A program made the position numbers and the translations under genes. DNA of 64,000 bases, taken from NCBI GenBank assembly GCA_024180945.1, contig JAKSGN010000016.1, positions 682,001 to 746,000 of the forward strand, in the 5' to 3' direction. Below are positions 45,900 to 58,793 of the stretch, in pieces; the stretch's first letter is position 1; each line of letters begins with the position of its first letter. The notes below the pieces were generated by a model. That model had not been told where the DNA came from and did no database searches. It was given only the letters and a program-made list of their open reading frames with translations. The DNA is from Macrophomina tecta (Eukaryota > Ascomycota > Dothideomycetes > Botryosphaeriales > Botryosphaeriaceae).

Positions 45900-48800
45900 A
45901 AACTTGGCTGACCGGTAAACTGCTTGTCTTTTCTTTTTCTTTTTCTCTAGGTAGACGTCTAGTGCTGTCGTGTTCTTAAGAGCGGTTATAGGCTCCTATG
46001 AAGGCCTTACGTAGCCTTTCTATTTAACTTGATACTGTAGCTGGCGCTGCCGTTGCCCTGGTTTCTTAGTTATTTGTTTACCTAGGATTGCTTCTACTAT
46101 CTATTCGTCCTGGCCGTCTATTCAGATAGGTGGGGATTGGTAGTCGTCTTGGATTTGGCTTGGTAGTGGATCTGTTCCGGCCGGTCTTAGGAGGTCTACG
46201 TTAAAGACATTGTGAATTATACCGGGTACGTCTAGCTTATAGCTATGAGATCTAATTACCTTAGTAATAGTAAACTTAACCGCCTTATCGTTAAGCTTCT
46301 TGCTTGGCCAGTCTGTTCATAGATTTTTAAGGCTTAGCTATACTTTATCGCCTACCTTATACGTTGGTGAGGGGTTTCGTTGTTGATTTGCTTGACATTC
46401 TTGCTCTTGTTGAGTCTCTGCTATTAACGCTTGTACCTAATCCATGACTTCTTTAATCTTTGTAACTATAGCTTCGGCCTTAGCTACTAGGGATTGCTTC
46501 TGCAGGCTACTTGGCTGTACGTCTTTAGGTAACTCGAGCGGCTTAAGGTGGTAGCCGTAAGAGAGGAAAAAGGGGCTTATTTAAGTAACTATTAACATTT
46601 TCCCGTTTAGTACTAGCTGGATAACCGGTAACTAGTCTACCTAATCTTGTTGATAGTAATTTGTAAATAAGGCTAGTTTCCGTGCTACCTCGGTATTTAT
46701 TCGTTCCGTTGAACCGTCCATTTAAGGACAATACGTAGTTGATATCCGCCACTTAATCTTAAGTAACTAATAGATTCGTTGCTATAATAGGCTAATAAAT
46801 TGCGTTCCTCTGTCTAATACGATGGCCGTTAGTATTCTATAGTCCTGGTAGAAGCGACTGATAAAGAGCCTTGCGATAGTTTTTATTTCTAGATTTATGT
46901 ACGTCTTAAGGATAACTCCTTTGCCTAATCGGTTGGTTATTACTATAAGCATCTCGTAGCCGTTGCTTAATAGGAGTGGCCTAATAAAGTTAATCGAGAT
47001 CTCGCGCTACTGTCTTTTTGGTACTAGTAGCAGTTTAAGGAGTCCTTGTTTTCTATTTCTTTAGACCTTAGTTCTACCGTAGGTATTATAGTTTCGGTAG
47101 AACCTTCGGATATCGTTAACGAATCCCGGCTAAAAGAATTGCCTTGCTACGAGGTTAACCGTCTCGATTCGTCCCGGGTGTACCGTAAGGGGTGAGTCGT
47201 GTATCTCCTGGATAATCCGTGTTCGTAATAGTTTCGAATCTGGTGCCCATCTTCTTTCCCTAAATAGGAGGTTTCCTTGGCCGTTTAATGAGTATTTAGA
47301 TGCTGACACCTTAATCTTATTAGATAGGTCTGGGGGAAACGTTCTATTTCCTCGTTGGACCATCTTCTTTAGTCAGTTTAGGATGTTATTCTAATACTGT
47401 GCCTCTTGCTATTAATCTTGAAGGGTCTGGTCGTATCCGTGCTATTCTAGTAGTACCCGTCTGGTGTTGTCTTAGTTCGTTAATAGTAAGTCTTTGTAAT
47501 TCTAATCCTCTTGTTCCTCGGGGTCTTCTACTGGTCTAGTATTAAGGGTAAGTCCTTGACGGCCTGGTAGTAGTAGCTGGGCTATTCTCTGCTCGAGCCT
47601 TTGATCCGTGTTTTGCGTGGGTAGGTCTTGGTCCCGTCTGGTGAGCGCATCTGCTAGTCTATTGGTTGTTCCAGGCGTGTATTCGATTATAAAAGAAAAT
47701 TGGCTAAGTTCTCTCCACCACCGAATTTGTCTTTTAGATAGTCTTCTCGCGGTAGTAAAGTATTCTAGATTCTTGTGATTAGTGAGGATCTTAAACTGAT
47801 TAAGCCCCTTTAATTTAGTATTCTATTGGCGTAGGTACTTAACTATCGCGAGTAGTTTCTTGTCGTAAATCGGATAGTTATATTTAGCAGGAAGATTCTT
47901 TTTCGAAAAGAATGCTACCGGGCGTAGAAAGCCGTTATTATCGTACTGCTGAAGGACGCTACCCGTATAGTATTCTAAGGAGTTTGTTGCGAGGACTGTC
48001 TCTCGTTTCGGATTGAATTGTATTAGTACTGGGGCGGTAATAAAAGCCTTCTTTAGCTTCTTAAAAGCTGTATTAGCTTTCTCGTTTTATCGGAAAACCG
48101 TGCCTTTCTTAGTAAGCGTAATTAAGGGGTGCGTTAGACTGGAAAATGCTTTAATAAACCGTTTGTAGAAATTGGTAAATCCGAGGAAACCTTGCACGCC
48201 CTTAACGGTAGTCGGTGCCGTTTATTCTTAGATCGCTCGGACCTTCTTTAGATCTATTCGGGTGCCCTTACCAGCCTCGATTATATAACTAAGGTACTTT
48301 ATTAACTAGACTTTAAACTCGCATTTCTTAAGGTCGAGCTGGAGGCCTGTAGCGTCTAATTTGGCTAATACCTTATTAACTTCTCGCGGTAATCCTTGCG
48401 AGAGCCGTTCGTAAAAATTAGGATATCGTCCACGTAGGCTGAGACGAAATCGTCTAAGAAATCTCTTAACGTCTAATTAATATACCGCTGGAAGGTACTC
48501 GGTGCGTTGGCTAGTCTAAACGGGGTAACGAGCTATTCGAATAGTCTAAATCGAGTTTTAAATGCAGTAAGCTATTCGTCACCTTCCTTAATCCATATTC
48601 TATGGAAGGCGGCAGTAACGTCGAGCTTAGTACACTATTTAGCTTTGCTAATCTGATTAAGCATCTCCTGAATAAGGGGTAACGGGTAACGGTCCTTCCT
48701 AGTAATTCGATTTAGGGCTTGATAATCGTAGTAAAAACGGAGTCCCCCTCCTGGTTTCTTTATAAAGAGAACGGGGGCGGCTGCGGGCGAGTTACTAACT

Positions 48801-49600
48801 CGAATAAAGCCTTTATCGAGATAGTCGTTTAGCGTTTTTCGAAGCACTAGAAGCTCGTTACGGGATATGTTATATAGAGGTCCCTATGGCAGTTTTGGTG
48901 TTCTTCTATTAGCGTTCTTTTCTAGTTTGATATGGTGATTAATACTAGGCCGGTAGGGTGGTAAATTCTTAGCTTCTCTTTTTTCGAATAGAAGATGCCG
49001 TTCTTGATTAACCTAGTACGGTAGATTAGTCTTAACGTTAACTAGAGCCTTCTCTTTTAGGGCCTTTTCGATATTAGCGAGGCTTGTAGTAAAGATTTGG
49101 TATTCTTTCTTCTTGCGTTGCTGGTATAAGGAGCGGAACGCGTGCGCTCTAATCGGTGTTTCTTGAGGCTTAGGTAAATTAGTATCTTGCTTAACTACTA
49201 AGCCGGTATTCTTAAAGGTAATCGTCCGTTTGCTTTGGTCTAGTACTGCCTTTTCTTGTACCAACCAGGGGCTGCCTAGTATAATATCGCAGCTAATAAG
49301 CCTCGGGACGATATAAAAGAATATCCGTTTTTGAATATGGCCGCTAATATCGACTTCTGCCCAAGCTACTTCTGTGATTCGTTATTCGGTAGGTGTTAAA
49401 CCGTCTAGTGTCCTTGGGGGTATTCGGATGCGCGGGAGTTTACAACGTTTAGCAAACTTATGGCTTATTACAGCGTAGTATTCATAGCTAGTATTAGCAA
49501 GAGCTTTACTAAAAGACTCTTTATTGACTAAGACTGAAGTAAGGAGTGAATTCTGTTCTAATTTAGGTTGCTGCCTTCGCTAGTTAGCTTGTATTGCCCG
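45900..49600 (-). pseudogene. gypsy-3 pol (protease, RT, RNase H, integrase)
   Basis: Reverse transcriptase starts near 48847, with [20 protein letters not shown], then DYQALN and [11 protein letters not shown]. The catalytic YVDDI is at about 48421-48440. The integrase zinc-binding end lies at 47363-47130 (IIQEIHDSPLTVHPGRIETV), with the integrase core down to about 46500. A protease/linker stretch is at 49264-49013. Stops split it into several frames, so it is probably dead, but conservation is good. Confidence 0.82.
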
Positions 49601-49644
49601 TTTCTTCTTCTCTGTTAGCTCCTGCCTGCGTCTTTTGATAGGAG

Positions 49645-50480
49645 CTACTCGTTTTCCGATTGCGGTAAGGAGGTGTTATAATCTTCTACCTCCTCTAGCC
49701 CCGGCCCCCTAGGCTCTCCTTGTTGGGCTGGCTTTGCTATATGCTCAGGCCTCAGTGGTGGCCCCCAGGGGCATTGGTTCACGCGGTGCTTGGAGTTATT
49801 GTAGCGATAGCAGCGGTTCTCTTCTTTACGCCTCTGCATCTCCTGAGCATCTACCCATTTAGCGCGTTGTCCTTGGTTGTGCCGTCCTTGGGCGGCCTTG
49901 GCCGGCCCTGTGCGTTCCTATTCCATGTGGTTAAACCCTTGTGTAGCCGGTTTGGGCGTGGCAGACCCTGCCGAGCCAACCTTATTTAGACGTTGGTTCT
50001 AGCCGGCTAACTGCCTCCCCTTACTTTGATTGCGTAGGTTGAAGTCTTCTAACTGATCGCTGACGCGCTTTAGTTCCGTGCAGTAGTCTTCAAAGGACTG
50101 TTGGGCCGTTCTAAGTCTTATTATACTGCGTTGTAGCTCCTGGCTTAGACCGGCTTCAAGGTAACTCTTGAGGATCTCATCTGGCCAGCCGGTTCCTCCG
50201 GCCTCGAGCACCAGCTTGCGAAATTCGGTAAAGTACTCTATAAAGGGCTTGTTCGTTTGGCGTAGCTTATGTAACTTGCGTTGAGCCTTCTCCTGCACGT
50301 GGGGGTCACCAAATGACAAGCGTAGCTGGTTAATCAGACACTGAGCCGTCATATACTCAGTATTAATGTGCGCTTGTACCTAGGGCTGTAGCTGGCGTAC
50401 TGCTTCGCCCCTGAGCCGGTTGTGAAGCATAAAAAACTTAGTAGCTTCGGTGCAGTTGGCGTAGTCGACTGAGCTTTGCG
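49645..50480 (-). pseudogene. gypsy-3 gag, C-terminal part with zinc knuckle
   Basis: An intact-looking retrotransposon gag matrix/capsid stretch (50352-49999: RLSFGDPHVQEKAQRKLHKL, then FRKLVLEAGGTGWPDE). It is followed by a zinc knuckle, CYRYNNSKHRVNQC, in which the second Cys has become Tyr. The upstream part continues to about 50660, where the order is disturbed by the inverted segment beside the MULE. Confidence 0.78.
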
Positions 50481-50650
50481 AGCGCTTGAGAGATCTAGGG
50501 TTCTAGTTCCTCCCTAACCCCTGAGTACTCCGCAAGGGGGCCGAGGTGCTTAGTAGGTGCATTACCTTGATTACGGGCTTCGTTCCCCTGAGAGGGCGTT
50601 GGTGGCGAATTCGGGGTGGCGACGGCGGTTGGTGGCGAATTAGTCAGTCG

Positions 50651-50745
50651 TTGTTCGGAGACGAAAATACTAAATCCACCCTCATTCAGGCCGAAAACGC
50701 ATAAACCACCCTATCGGACACAATCCACCTCTTGCAGGGTATATT
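50651..50745 (+). repeat. Inverted copy of a gag segment
   Basis: About 85-95 bp in plus orientation that matches, with about two mismatches and one indel, the gag segment on the minus strand at 54060-54165 (encoding STLIQAENAQTTLSDTIHLLQ). The two copies form an inverted repeat around the MULE. Confidence 0.8.
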
Positions 50746-50910
50746 CACAGGGGGTTCCTGGCCTAATCCTTACCGCTCTGAAAGCCGCCGGGGTCTGCAT
50801 GTTAGGTAATTACTTAGCGTGGTGTTAAACAGCAGTAACACGCCCATATTACTTGGCATGGTGTTGAACAGCAGTAACTCCATTAAACACGTATTATATA
50901 ACCCCTACCT

Positions 50911-51477
50911 CTATTGCCTCCAGCCCAATTGCTTCCTACTCATATAAACCTCGTTGTAGCTATTAACACGTTGTTGCTTGCGAGGCGAGAGTCGAATAGG
51001 CAGCTCTAGCGGGCGCTTGCGAGTAAGCCGTATTGGCATTGTAAGTAGCAGTGGTGGAGGCGACGGAGTTGCGATTGAACGTGCCGATGAGAGAGGTGAA
51101 TTAGAAGGCGATTGAAGGAGTAACCGGGCCCACTGCTGCTGCTGCTGAATAACGTACTCTTGGCCCTGCTGGTGTTGATATTTAAGAAGAGGCCGCCACC
51201 GTCGCTCGTATATATCGCGGTGTTGCACTACTCTCCCACGCCTTATAACCTCTAGATGACGGTCTTCATAAGGCTGTAATTCAGCCTCGCATTTAAAGTT
51301 GGTAATACGGCGTCTTTGCGTTTCAATCCTTGACTTGAGGAAGCGCACATTACTCTCCTTGCGCCACACCGTTTTATTGGCCTGCGGATTAGCTAGCTGG
51401 GCGGCAAAGAGCGTCTCCTTCGCCTTACTCAACTCAACCTCTAGGCTCTGAAGAACAGCCCGGGCGCGCTTAGCCAT
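50911..51477 (-). CDS. Hypothetical 188-residue coiled-coil protein, 3' end of the MULE
   Basis: An open frame starting MAKRARAVLQSLEVELSKAK. It is rich in Arg, Gln and Leu, with a predicted coiled coil in the first ~90 residues and a Gln run in the middle. The same frame is open upstream of the Met (TGPIKWPKLGSPSETTWG), so it may be the tail of the transposase rather than its own gene. It has survived without stops. Function unknown. Confidence 0.4.
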   Translation of the reverse strand: MAKRARAVLQSLEVELSKAKETLFAAQLANPQANKTVWRKESNVRFLKSRIETQRRRITNFKCEAELQPYEDRHLEVIRRGRVVQHRDIYERRWRPLLKYQHQQGQEYVIQQQQQWARLLLQSPSNSPLSSARSIATPSPPPLLLTMPIRLTRKRPLELPIRLSPRKQQRVNSYNEVYMSRKQLGWRQ

Positions 51478-51889
51478 TACTCCCCATGTTGTTTCTGATG
51501 GTGAGCCAAGCTTAGGCCATTTAATTGGTCCTGTGTAGCCTAGTATAGGTGTAGAAGGTATGCGGGGTGGCGGTGAAGTCTATATACGGCTTAGAACGTC
51601 CTCTAGGGGCGTTCTTGGTAGAGGAGTACGGTGGGTGTTGGTTTCCGCAAGTGCTGACGGCGGCACAACGTTATCGCTAGAGCTACTAGAGTCGCTAGAG
51701 TCGCTTTCGGGGCTGATTTCAATAGGGCTTACATCGCCGGGTGAGCTGGAGCCGTCGCTTGGTGGTTCATGGCCTTGTACGTTGACGGTGCTAAGGCTTG
51801 GAAGTGCGTAACGAGGTTGATATTTTCGCCTAGGTGTCTTATTAGTCTTATCGGTCCCTCCGCTAGGCCTATTATGGGTGCTACTAGGC

Positions 51890-53785
51890 CTATTTTGGCT
51901 GCTGCCTGGCCTCTGCTGTCTCTGCTTGTATTACGGCCGCCTCCGCTTCTTCATTAACACCTACTCCACTAATATACGGCCTAAATGGCTTAGGATTCCG
52001 ACGGCAGCGCAGCTTGCCATGACCGCTGAAGCCGCAAATTGAGCAGCGGTACGTCCTAACAGGCCTAGCAGGTTCTTTTAGCGCTTTTTTACGCTTCGTT
52101 TGCTGACGTCCGGAGCGGCTTCTAATATTTGGTGGCAAGAGTTCACTCTCTACTAAGTAATCCAGCTCTAGCGGCTTTAACGATAGTCGGTACGCCTCTC
52201 TCTGCGTCTCAAGCTTCCACATATCGCTAATCCAGAGGTGTTCAGGCCGTCTCTTTATGCGCAAGGCCAGCGCGCAGGCGTGTTCACAAGGGAGTCCTTC
52301 GTCTAGCTAATCCATGCAGTTACAGCGGTTGTCTACTAACGCCACCTTATAGTAAACCTCTCCCTCATCTAGAGACACAATAACCTTGCCGAAGTCGTTA
52401 ATCTCGTTAGCGGGCGTCGCTTTCATTTACTACGCAATAGCCGTATGCTCCTCTAGCTTGCGCGCCGCGTATGTAGTAAGTCCAAAGGCGTTAGGGTGTG
52501 CAGCCGTACGCCGCTTAAAGAAGCGCGCCTATACTAAGTCATATATCTATTCTAGTGCCTTAAGCGGCTACTAATGACGCGCATTATCAATCTGCTTATT
52601 CATCGACTCCACTAGATTATTCGTTATATTATTATAGCGCCGGAGGCCTGCTGGCTACGTATACCTTGCCTAGTGGCTGAGAGTTATATTTAATACGTAA
52701 GTTTCGGCGTCGCTGTTCACCTCTCGAAGGCTCCTTATATAATGAGAAAAGGCCGCCTCCTTCGCTATATAGGCAGCCCGTCGAAAGTGCTTTGTAGCTA
52801 ACGCGCTAAACTTCTTATAAACGTTACGAGCCATATAATTAATATAGTAGAAGTAGTAAAGGTAGAGAATATCTCTAACGGCTTTAATAAGGGTAGCGTT
52901 GCGATCAAAGACAACGGAAAATTTAGTATAATCCCAACGATTTACTAGTAAATTTATTAGAGCTAACGAAGAATTCCTAGTACCTAGATACTTACTAGTA
53001 GCTTTATTAAACCTTACTGCCCTGGCTAAGTCGGTGTAAAAGGATGCCCAGCTAACGTTATCTTCGCCCGGGTATAACCCCTAAGCGATAGGTAAGGTTT
53101 CGTTGTTTACATCCTTAACAACGGCCATGAAGAGGTACAACGAGCTATACTAACATTTAAGCCATATAGAGTCCAGAAAGATTACCGGTATAGTGAACGG
53201 CAGCGCCTCTATACACGCAAGAGGCGCTAAGAAACAGGACTTAAATTAACGGCCGTATATACCGCTTATAGTATTGAGGCTCGTATACGTATTACGAGTG
53301 CGACCGTTTGGAAACTCGGCTTCAGCAAGAAACGACTCTATAAGACGGAAGCTCCTTAGCTTATCTAGTAATAATACACCCTGTACCTCCTCCATGACCC
53401 TCCGGGCTTGCTTATACGTTGGCATGACGCCTCGCTAAGTAAAGAGGTAGTTGCGAGCCTCCGCAGTCGATGCAGTAGAACGGCCTTTTATATACGGAGT
53501 AAGTACTATAGCCAACACCTCACGGCTTACCGCATGCTTGGAGTTATTAGTATTAGCTAGTGGGCTACACGTATGCTCCTTCGCCTTAACAACATAGTAG
53601 AGGCCGTTAGCCCGACGGCGTATACTAATATAGAAGGCGCAACCGTCCTTATAGCGCGCACGCCACCGATTAGTATTATTATTAGGGAACGGCTTAAACG
53701 ATGAGCCGGCGGCTCCGGAGGCTCGTTTAATAGCTATTACGGCCTCCTTAATGGAGTTATATACAACACCGACTATAGGCAACAT
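51890..53785 (-). pseudogene. MULE transposase remnant
   Basis: The N-terminal part (53785-53435) has a MuDR/FLYWCH-like DNA-binding look: a Trp-Arg-Ala-Arg-Tyr core, CAFYISIRRR, KAKEHTCSPLAN. The central DDE region (about 53300-52300) is broken by stops. The C-terminal part (52264-51890) ends with a zinc knuckle, CSICGFSGHGKLRC. The domain order matches fungal MULE (Hop-like) transposases. Confidence 0.65.
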
Positions 53786-54055
53786 TGTGATAAAAGCGGT
53801 AACGAATTTAAAGGCTTAAAAGGCTCTGAAGGCTTAAACGGCTCTAAGAGGCGTAAGGAGGAGAAGGAAGAGAAAGAGAAGGAGGAGGAGGAGGAGAAGG
53901 AGAAGGGGGAGGAGAAGAAGGAGGAGGAGGAGGCAACGGCAGTGAGGAGTAAGTTACATTAAAAACTCAACACCAAAGCTAATATATAAATCGCCCAATA
54001 GGGATAGGTAACAACGAACCTTTACACCGGCCCCTTCGGAAGACAAAACCGACTA

Positions 54056-54373
54056 TTATTTGCCTGCGAAATACCCTTGCAAGAGGTGGATTGTGTCCGA
54101 TAGGGTGGTTTGTGCGTTTTCGGCCTGAATGAGGGTGGATTTGGTATTTTCGTCTTGTTCGGACGTCGGCGTCTCCGTTTGCCCCTTCTTCTTCAAGGCT
54201 TCCACCTCGCCACTAAGGCTACCTATCTGAGCTGATAAATTTTGTAGTAGCTCCGTAATCGTTTGCGTGTCTAAAGCCGGTTGGCCCTGTCCTTCCTGAT
54301 TGTCAGGTGCCATGGTTCCAGTGCTTTTAGTAATTCCAGTGATTCCAGTGATTCTCGGAAGACCGGTACGCAA
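54056..54373 (-). pseudogene. gypsy-3 gag N-terminal fragment
   Basis: A 105-codon open frame right after the 5' LTR and leader. It has a start-proximal Thr/Ile-rich stretch, then MAPDNQEGQ, TITELLQNLSAQIGSLSGEV (coiled-coil-like), and STLIQAENAQTTLSDTIHLL. It is cut off by the MULE insertion. Confidence 0.7.
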
Positions 54374-54526
54374 CCGTCTTGATCGTTCAGTGGTTCCTTA
54401 GGACCGGTACACGACCGTCTTTGCCTTCGTTGATTCCTTAAGACCGGTACACGACCGTCTTTTGATACTTAGTATCCAGTAATTCCGTGTTTAATAAGTT
54501 CCTTGGGTATTTGAAGTTCTAGCTAA

Positions 54527-54767
54527 TGTCAAGGCTCAACCCCAGGATCTTCACTGAAAGGTTTATTGCGCTACTTACAAGAAGCTAGAACTTAAGGAAA
54601 GAAGAAGAAAGAAGAAAAGAGAAAAGAGAGCAGAGTCTATTTAAATACACGAATCGGGTAAAGTCACGTGATACTTATGCCTGCGCAGGCATGAGTCCAT
54701 TCGTCGGTTATTTCGGCCGAGGGTTCCTCCAAGGCTTTCTTCATCACTGGGCTTCTAGACCATAACA
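54527..54767 (-). repeat. 5' LTR of gypsy-3 (unmutated copy)
   Basis: 241 bp, TGTCAAGG...CCATAACA. It keeps C or G at all 14 sites where the left LTR has T or A. Confidence 0.92.
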
Positions 54768-54772
54768 GGAAG

Positions 54773-57700
54773 AGGTATTTTCCTAGGTTTTACTCCAGTT
54801 TTATTAAATTTATGAAGTATTTTATTAATAAAACCGTGTTGATTTAGTTCTAGGCCATTTTTAGAATACTTTATTTCGACGCCTAGAATCTCCTTAGCTT
54901 TGCCTAGGTCCGATACTTCTAATTTAGCATCGGTAAGCTATTTATAAAGCTCCTTTAGATAGGCCTCCGATTAGGTAAATATAAGGATATCATCTACCCA
55001 AACGGCTAAGATAATAGGCTTGTCTTTATTTATAAAGACGGCCGTATCACTTATTAAAGGGTTATAGCCATATTTAACTAATATACTAGTTAAATACTAC
55101 TGCCATTCCCTTGCTAATTACTTTAAACCATATAGGACTCGGTTTAATAAATAAACTAGTCCTTCCCCTTTATTAAAGCCATATAGTTACTCCATATAGA
55201 CTGTATCTTTTAAGGGAGCATTAGGGAAGGCTTATTTTATATCCCATTAGTAAATATACTAACCGAGGCGTGCCGTAATAGCTAGTAAAAGCCAGTACGT
55301 TATAGGCTTAGTAGTATTAGCAAAAGTTTCTTTATAGTTAACTTCGAACTCTTACATAAAGCCTTTTACTACCCATCTAGCTTTATATTTAATATAAGTC
55401 CCATCGGCCTTATATTTCTTAGTTAAAACCCAACGTCCTTTAAGAATAGGTACGTCTTTAGGTGGTTTAACTAATTACCAACAATCGGCCTTAATTAGAC
55501 CGTTATATTCATCCCGTATTGCCTTTAAATAAAGGTCTTTTTCAGGATGATTAAGGACTTCTTTATAGCTAGTAGATATATATTCTTCCGGCTTAATATT
55601 ATAAGCAGCCTCTAGTAAATCTTTATAGAAGCTCTCCTAGTTATTTTCTTTACTAGGATTTTCTTCTATATTATTATGAGAATCGGTAGTTAAATCCTCG
55701 TATAAATTAGAATATAAACCGTTATTTAATTGGTTATTTTCTAATTCTAGCTCATTCTCTATAATTAATTCCTCGTCTATTATTAGGTCTTTATAGAACC
55801 TATTTTCGAGGATTATAACGTCTCTAGCCCAGATAATTTTAGTAGTATTTGGGTCTAGTAGTTTATACTAATTCGAGCCATAACCAATTAAATACCACTT
55901 TGTAGCCCTAGAGTCTAGCTTAGTTACTAGCTCTTTAGGCTCTTTTTTATAATATAAGGAGCCCCATACTTTAATATTTTCTAGGTTCAGCTTCCTTTTA
56001 TAACGAGCTTCGAAGAGGGTTTAATAATTAATAGAACTATTAGGAGTTCTATTATATAAGTAGGTGGCAGCTAAGAGTGCCTCTCCCCAGTACTTCCTAG
56101 GAAGATTACTACTTATTAATAAGGCTCATACCTTATTAAATAATGTTCTATTTACCCGTTCGGCTTTTCCGTTCTGTTCCTTAGCATATGGAGCCGAATA
56201 GGTTAATATAATACCCCTTTCTTTAGCTAAATTATCTATTTCTTTTAACTTAAACTTATTATTAAAGTGAAGCCTCTTTACCTTATTATTAGACTAATTT
56301 TCAGCTCTAATAATAAAGTTTTTTAGATAATTAGCAAGGGCTTCTCTAGACTTTAATAGCTCTAGTTCTAAATAACTAGTAGCATCATCTAGAAAGGTTA
56401 AGTAATACCTAAAACCTCATACGGTTATAGGCTTAATAGAACTGCCTATATCTAGATAAACGGTTTCTAAATAGTCCTTAGCTTTAGTACTAGGAACCTT
56501 ACTTATATTCCTAGTCATCTTAGACTTAATACAGACTTCACAGTCCTTTATTTTCGGACTATTATTATTTTCTAGGGTAGTTCCTTCTGTAACCTTAGGA
56601 AGGTATTCTAGGGTTTTATTTCCTATATACCCGAGACGCTCATACCATATAGTAGTATATACGGGCTTAATATTACCCGTAGCGTAGTCCAGATACTTAG
56701 GATTTAGAATAGATAAGCCATTTATATAAGTTTCCTTAGCAAATAACTTATTGCTAGGGTAATAGATCTCGAATAGATTCGGCTTAAAATTAACCCTAAA
56801 GCCTTTCTCTACTATCTTAGTAAGAGAAAGTAGGTTAACTCCTATTTCTAGGACTAATAGAATGTCATTTATCCAGGCCTTTTTATTAGTATTAGGAAAG
56901 TAGATATTTATATAACCTACTTCCTTAGCCTTTATTTGGCTATCACCCTCGCCCTATTTAATAGCTATAGAAGTATTATTTAACTCCTTAAATAGATCCG
57001 GATAAGCACAAACGTGTATAGTAGCTCCAGAATCTAGAATCCAAGACTTACTATCCTTAGTATTAAGAATATATTCCTTAGGGGATTCTTTAGTTATAAG
57101 GCTCGATTCTAATTCAGAATCGTCTTCCTTATTATTATTATCTATATTATTTACGAACTAATTATAATAGCCGTTCTTTTTATTATTATCCGACTTTAGA
57201 TAAAGGTACTTTACTTAGCACTTATCTTTCTTATGGCCAGATTTATTACGCTACGGACACTTAGCTTTAGGGCCTTTATTTTTATTAAATATAGACGTAT
57301 TAAGGGACATTTCTACATCTTTATTTTTTAGTTTAAAGGTTCTATTATCTTTAAGCCGGCGCCCTTCGTCCGTTAGTTATGCAAAGATATCCTCTAATAC
57401 TAGATTATTAGAGGATCGAATTTGCTACGTAATTATAGTTACGGTTTACTCATAATCCTTAGATAGATTACTTAGTACTAAACTGGCTATAAACTTATCT
57501 AGTAACTAAATATCCCTAGAGATAAGGGTATTAGTTAAGCGCTTTATTTCTTATAAATACGCTTCTAGATTCCCCTTTTTTCCGGCTAATGTAGTGTTAA
57601 TTAGTTCCTTTATAATAAGGAACTCGCTACTAAAGCCGTATAGCTCGTATAGGTTCTTTAGAGCTGTCCATAATTCTCTAGGATCCCTTATACCTTTAGT

Positions 57701-58793
57701 TTATAATAAGGGACCATCACCGAGGCTTAATTTAATTAAAGCAGATGCTTTAGAAGCTTATTTAGCCTTGGTAGGACTTAGTTCGGTTGCTGTAGAGGTC
57801 ATTATATTATAATAACCTTTTTCTATTAGAATAGATTCTATCCTAATAGACCATAAATCCCAGTTAGAGCTCCCTTGGAGCTTAGGGATTTTAAGTATAG
57901 AATTGGCCATTTTATAGATATATAAACCCCCTTATAATAGATCTAATTAAATACTTAATTAGTTCTTTATAGAATGCCTTACATCTTATATACTAGGAGT
58001 TCCCCCTTTTCCTAGGACGCGTAGGTCTTATATCTATTAAAATAGCTTCTTATCCTAAATCTCTTTAAAAGGATAAAGCTATAAAGTAATTTTATTAGCC
58101 TTACAATAGATTAAAGACTAATAAGAATAAGTTAGCTAAGAGAAAAGATTTTCTCCTCGGCCTATTTAATAATAATTTTAGTACTATTTATAGGCAAAAT
58201 GTAAGCCTTATAATAGTACTAAGTAATGCCGAAGTCTCGTTTATAACGGACTTAAGTTCAGCTTAAAATATTTTAGTCCTTAGGTCTAGGTATCCTAAGG
58301 CTAAATATAATTAATAACTTATTATTCTTAAGTCCCCTTAGGGCTAGGACTTAGAATAATATACTCTAGGCCTTTTATAAGGTCCTAGTTGGCTTAGGTC
58401 TTTATAATAAACTCTAGAGGTTTAAATAAAGCCTATAGCCTTTTGGGGGTTTTAGGGGTTTCTTATAAATTCCTCCTCTTTTCTTTTAAATATTTGATTT
58501 CTTTAATAGGTGGGAGACGCGCTATAAGGCTTATATTAACCACGCCGAGTTAATATCCTTATAACGTTAACACCTATTAGTAAATGCCTATTGCTAATAG
58601 GTTCCCTTAGGGATTTTATACTACTAGTAACTGTATTTGCCCTAATTACTTAGGTATGGCCAGGCAGGGACTTTGTAGGCCACGAGCATCTATTAAAGAA
58701 TAAAGTGGTTCCTATTTTCGGTAATCGTGTTGCCGGAATAGGTAGTACTTTCTCTTAGAGTAATTATCTCTTTAGTCCTCCGGGCTCATAACC
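54773..58793 (-). pseudogene. copia-1 gag-integrase-RT, 5' part of gag-pol
   Basis: Gag starts at ATG 57910 (MANSILKIPKLQGSSNWDLW). The gag zinc knuckle lies at about 57205-57260 (CP-RNKSGHKKDKC), and a protease-like region near 57020. Integrase spans about 55900-56700, and reverse transcriptase about 54790-55560 with VDDILIF near 54985-55008. Order gag, integrase, RT is diagnostic of Ty1/copia. It is interrupted by many RIP stops and by gypsy-3. 57911-58793 is untranslated leader. Confidence 0.85.

Larger units (their letters stand above)
50750..54050 (-). mobile_element. Mutator-like element (MULE) inserted in gypsy-3 gag
   Basis: About 3.3 kb between two displaced gag pieces. It codes on the minus strand for fragments of a MULE-type transposase. 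Possible degenerate terminal similarity (GGTGTTGAACAGCAGTAAC on the left; GGTGTTGAG...GTAACTTACTCC on the right, opposite strand) is weak. I could not define a 9 bp target duplication, so the ends are approximate. Confidence 0.65.
45518..54767 (-). mobile_element. Ty3/gypsy retrotransposon (gypsy-3), lightly RIP-mutated, with nested MULE
   Basis: 9250 bp element in the copia-1 pol gene, with a perfect duplication GGAAG (45513-45517 and 54768-54772) and two 241 bp LTRs. The minus strand encodes gag (split) and pol. The composition is less AT-rich than that of its host elements, so it is a later arrival. A Mutator-like element sits in gag. Confidence 0.95.

Noticed and set aside
49720..51957. 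Plus-strand frames in gypsy-3 and the MULE
   Set aside because: Antisense to gag zinc-knuckle and MULE coding sequence, which carry real motifs.
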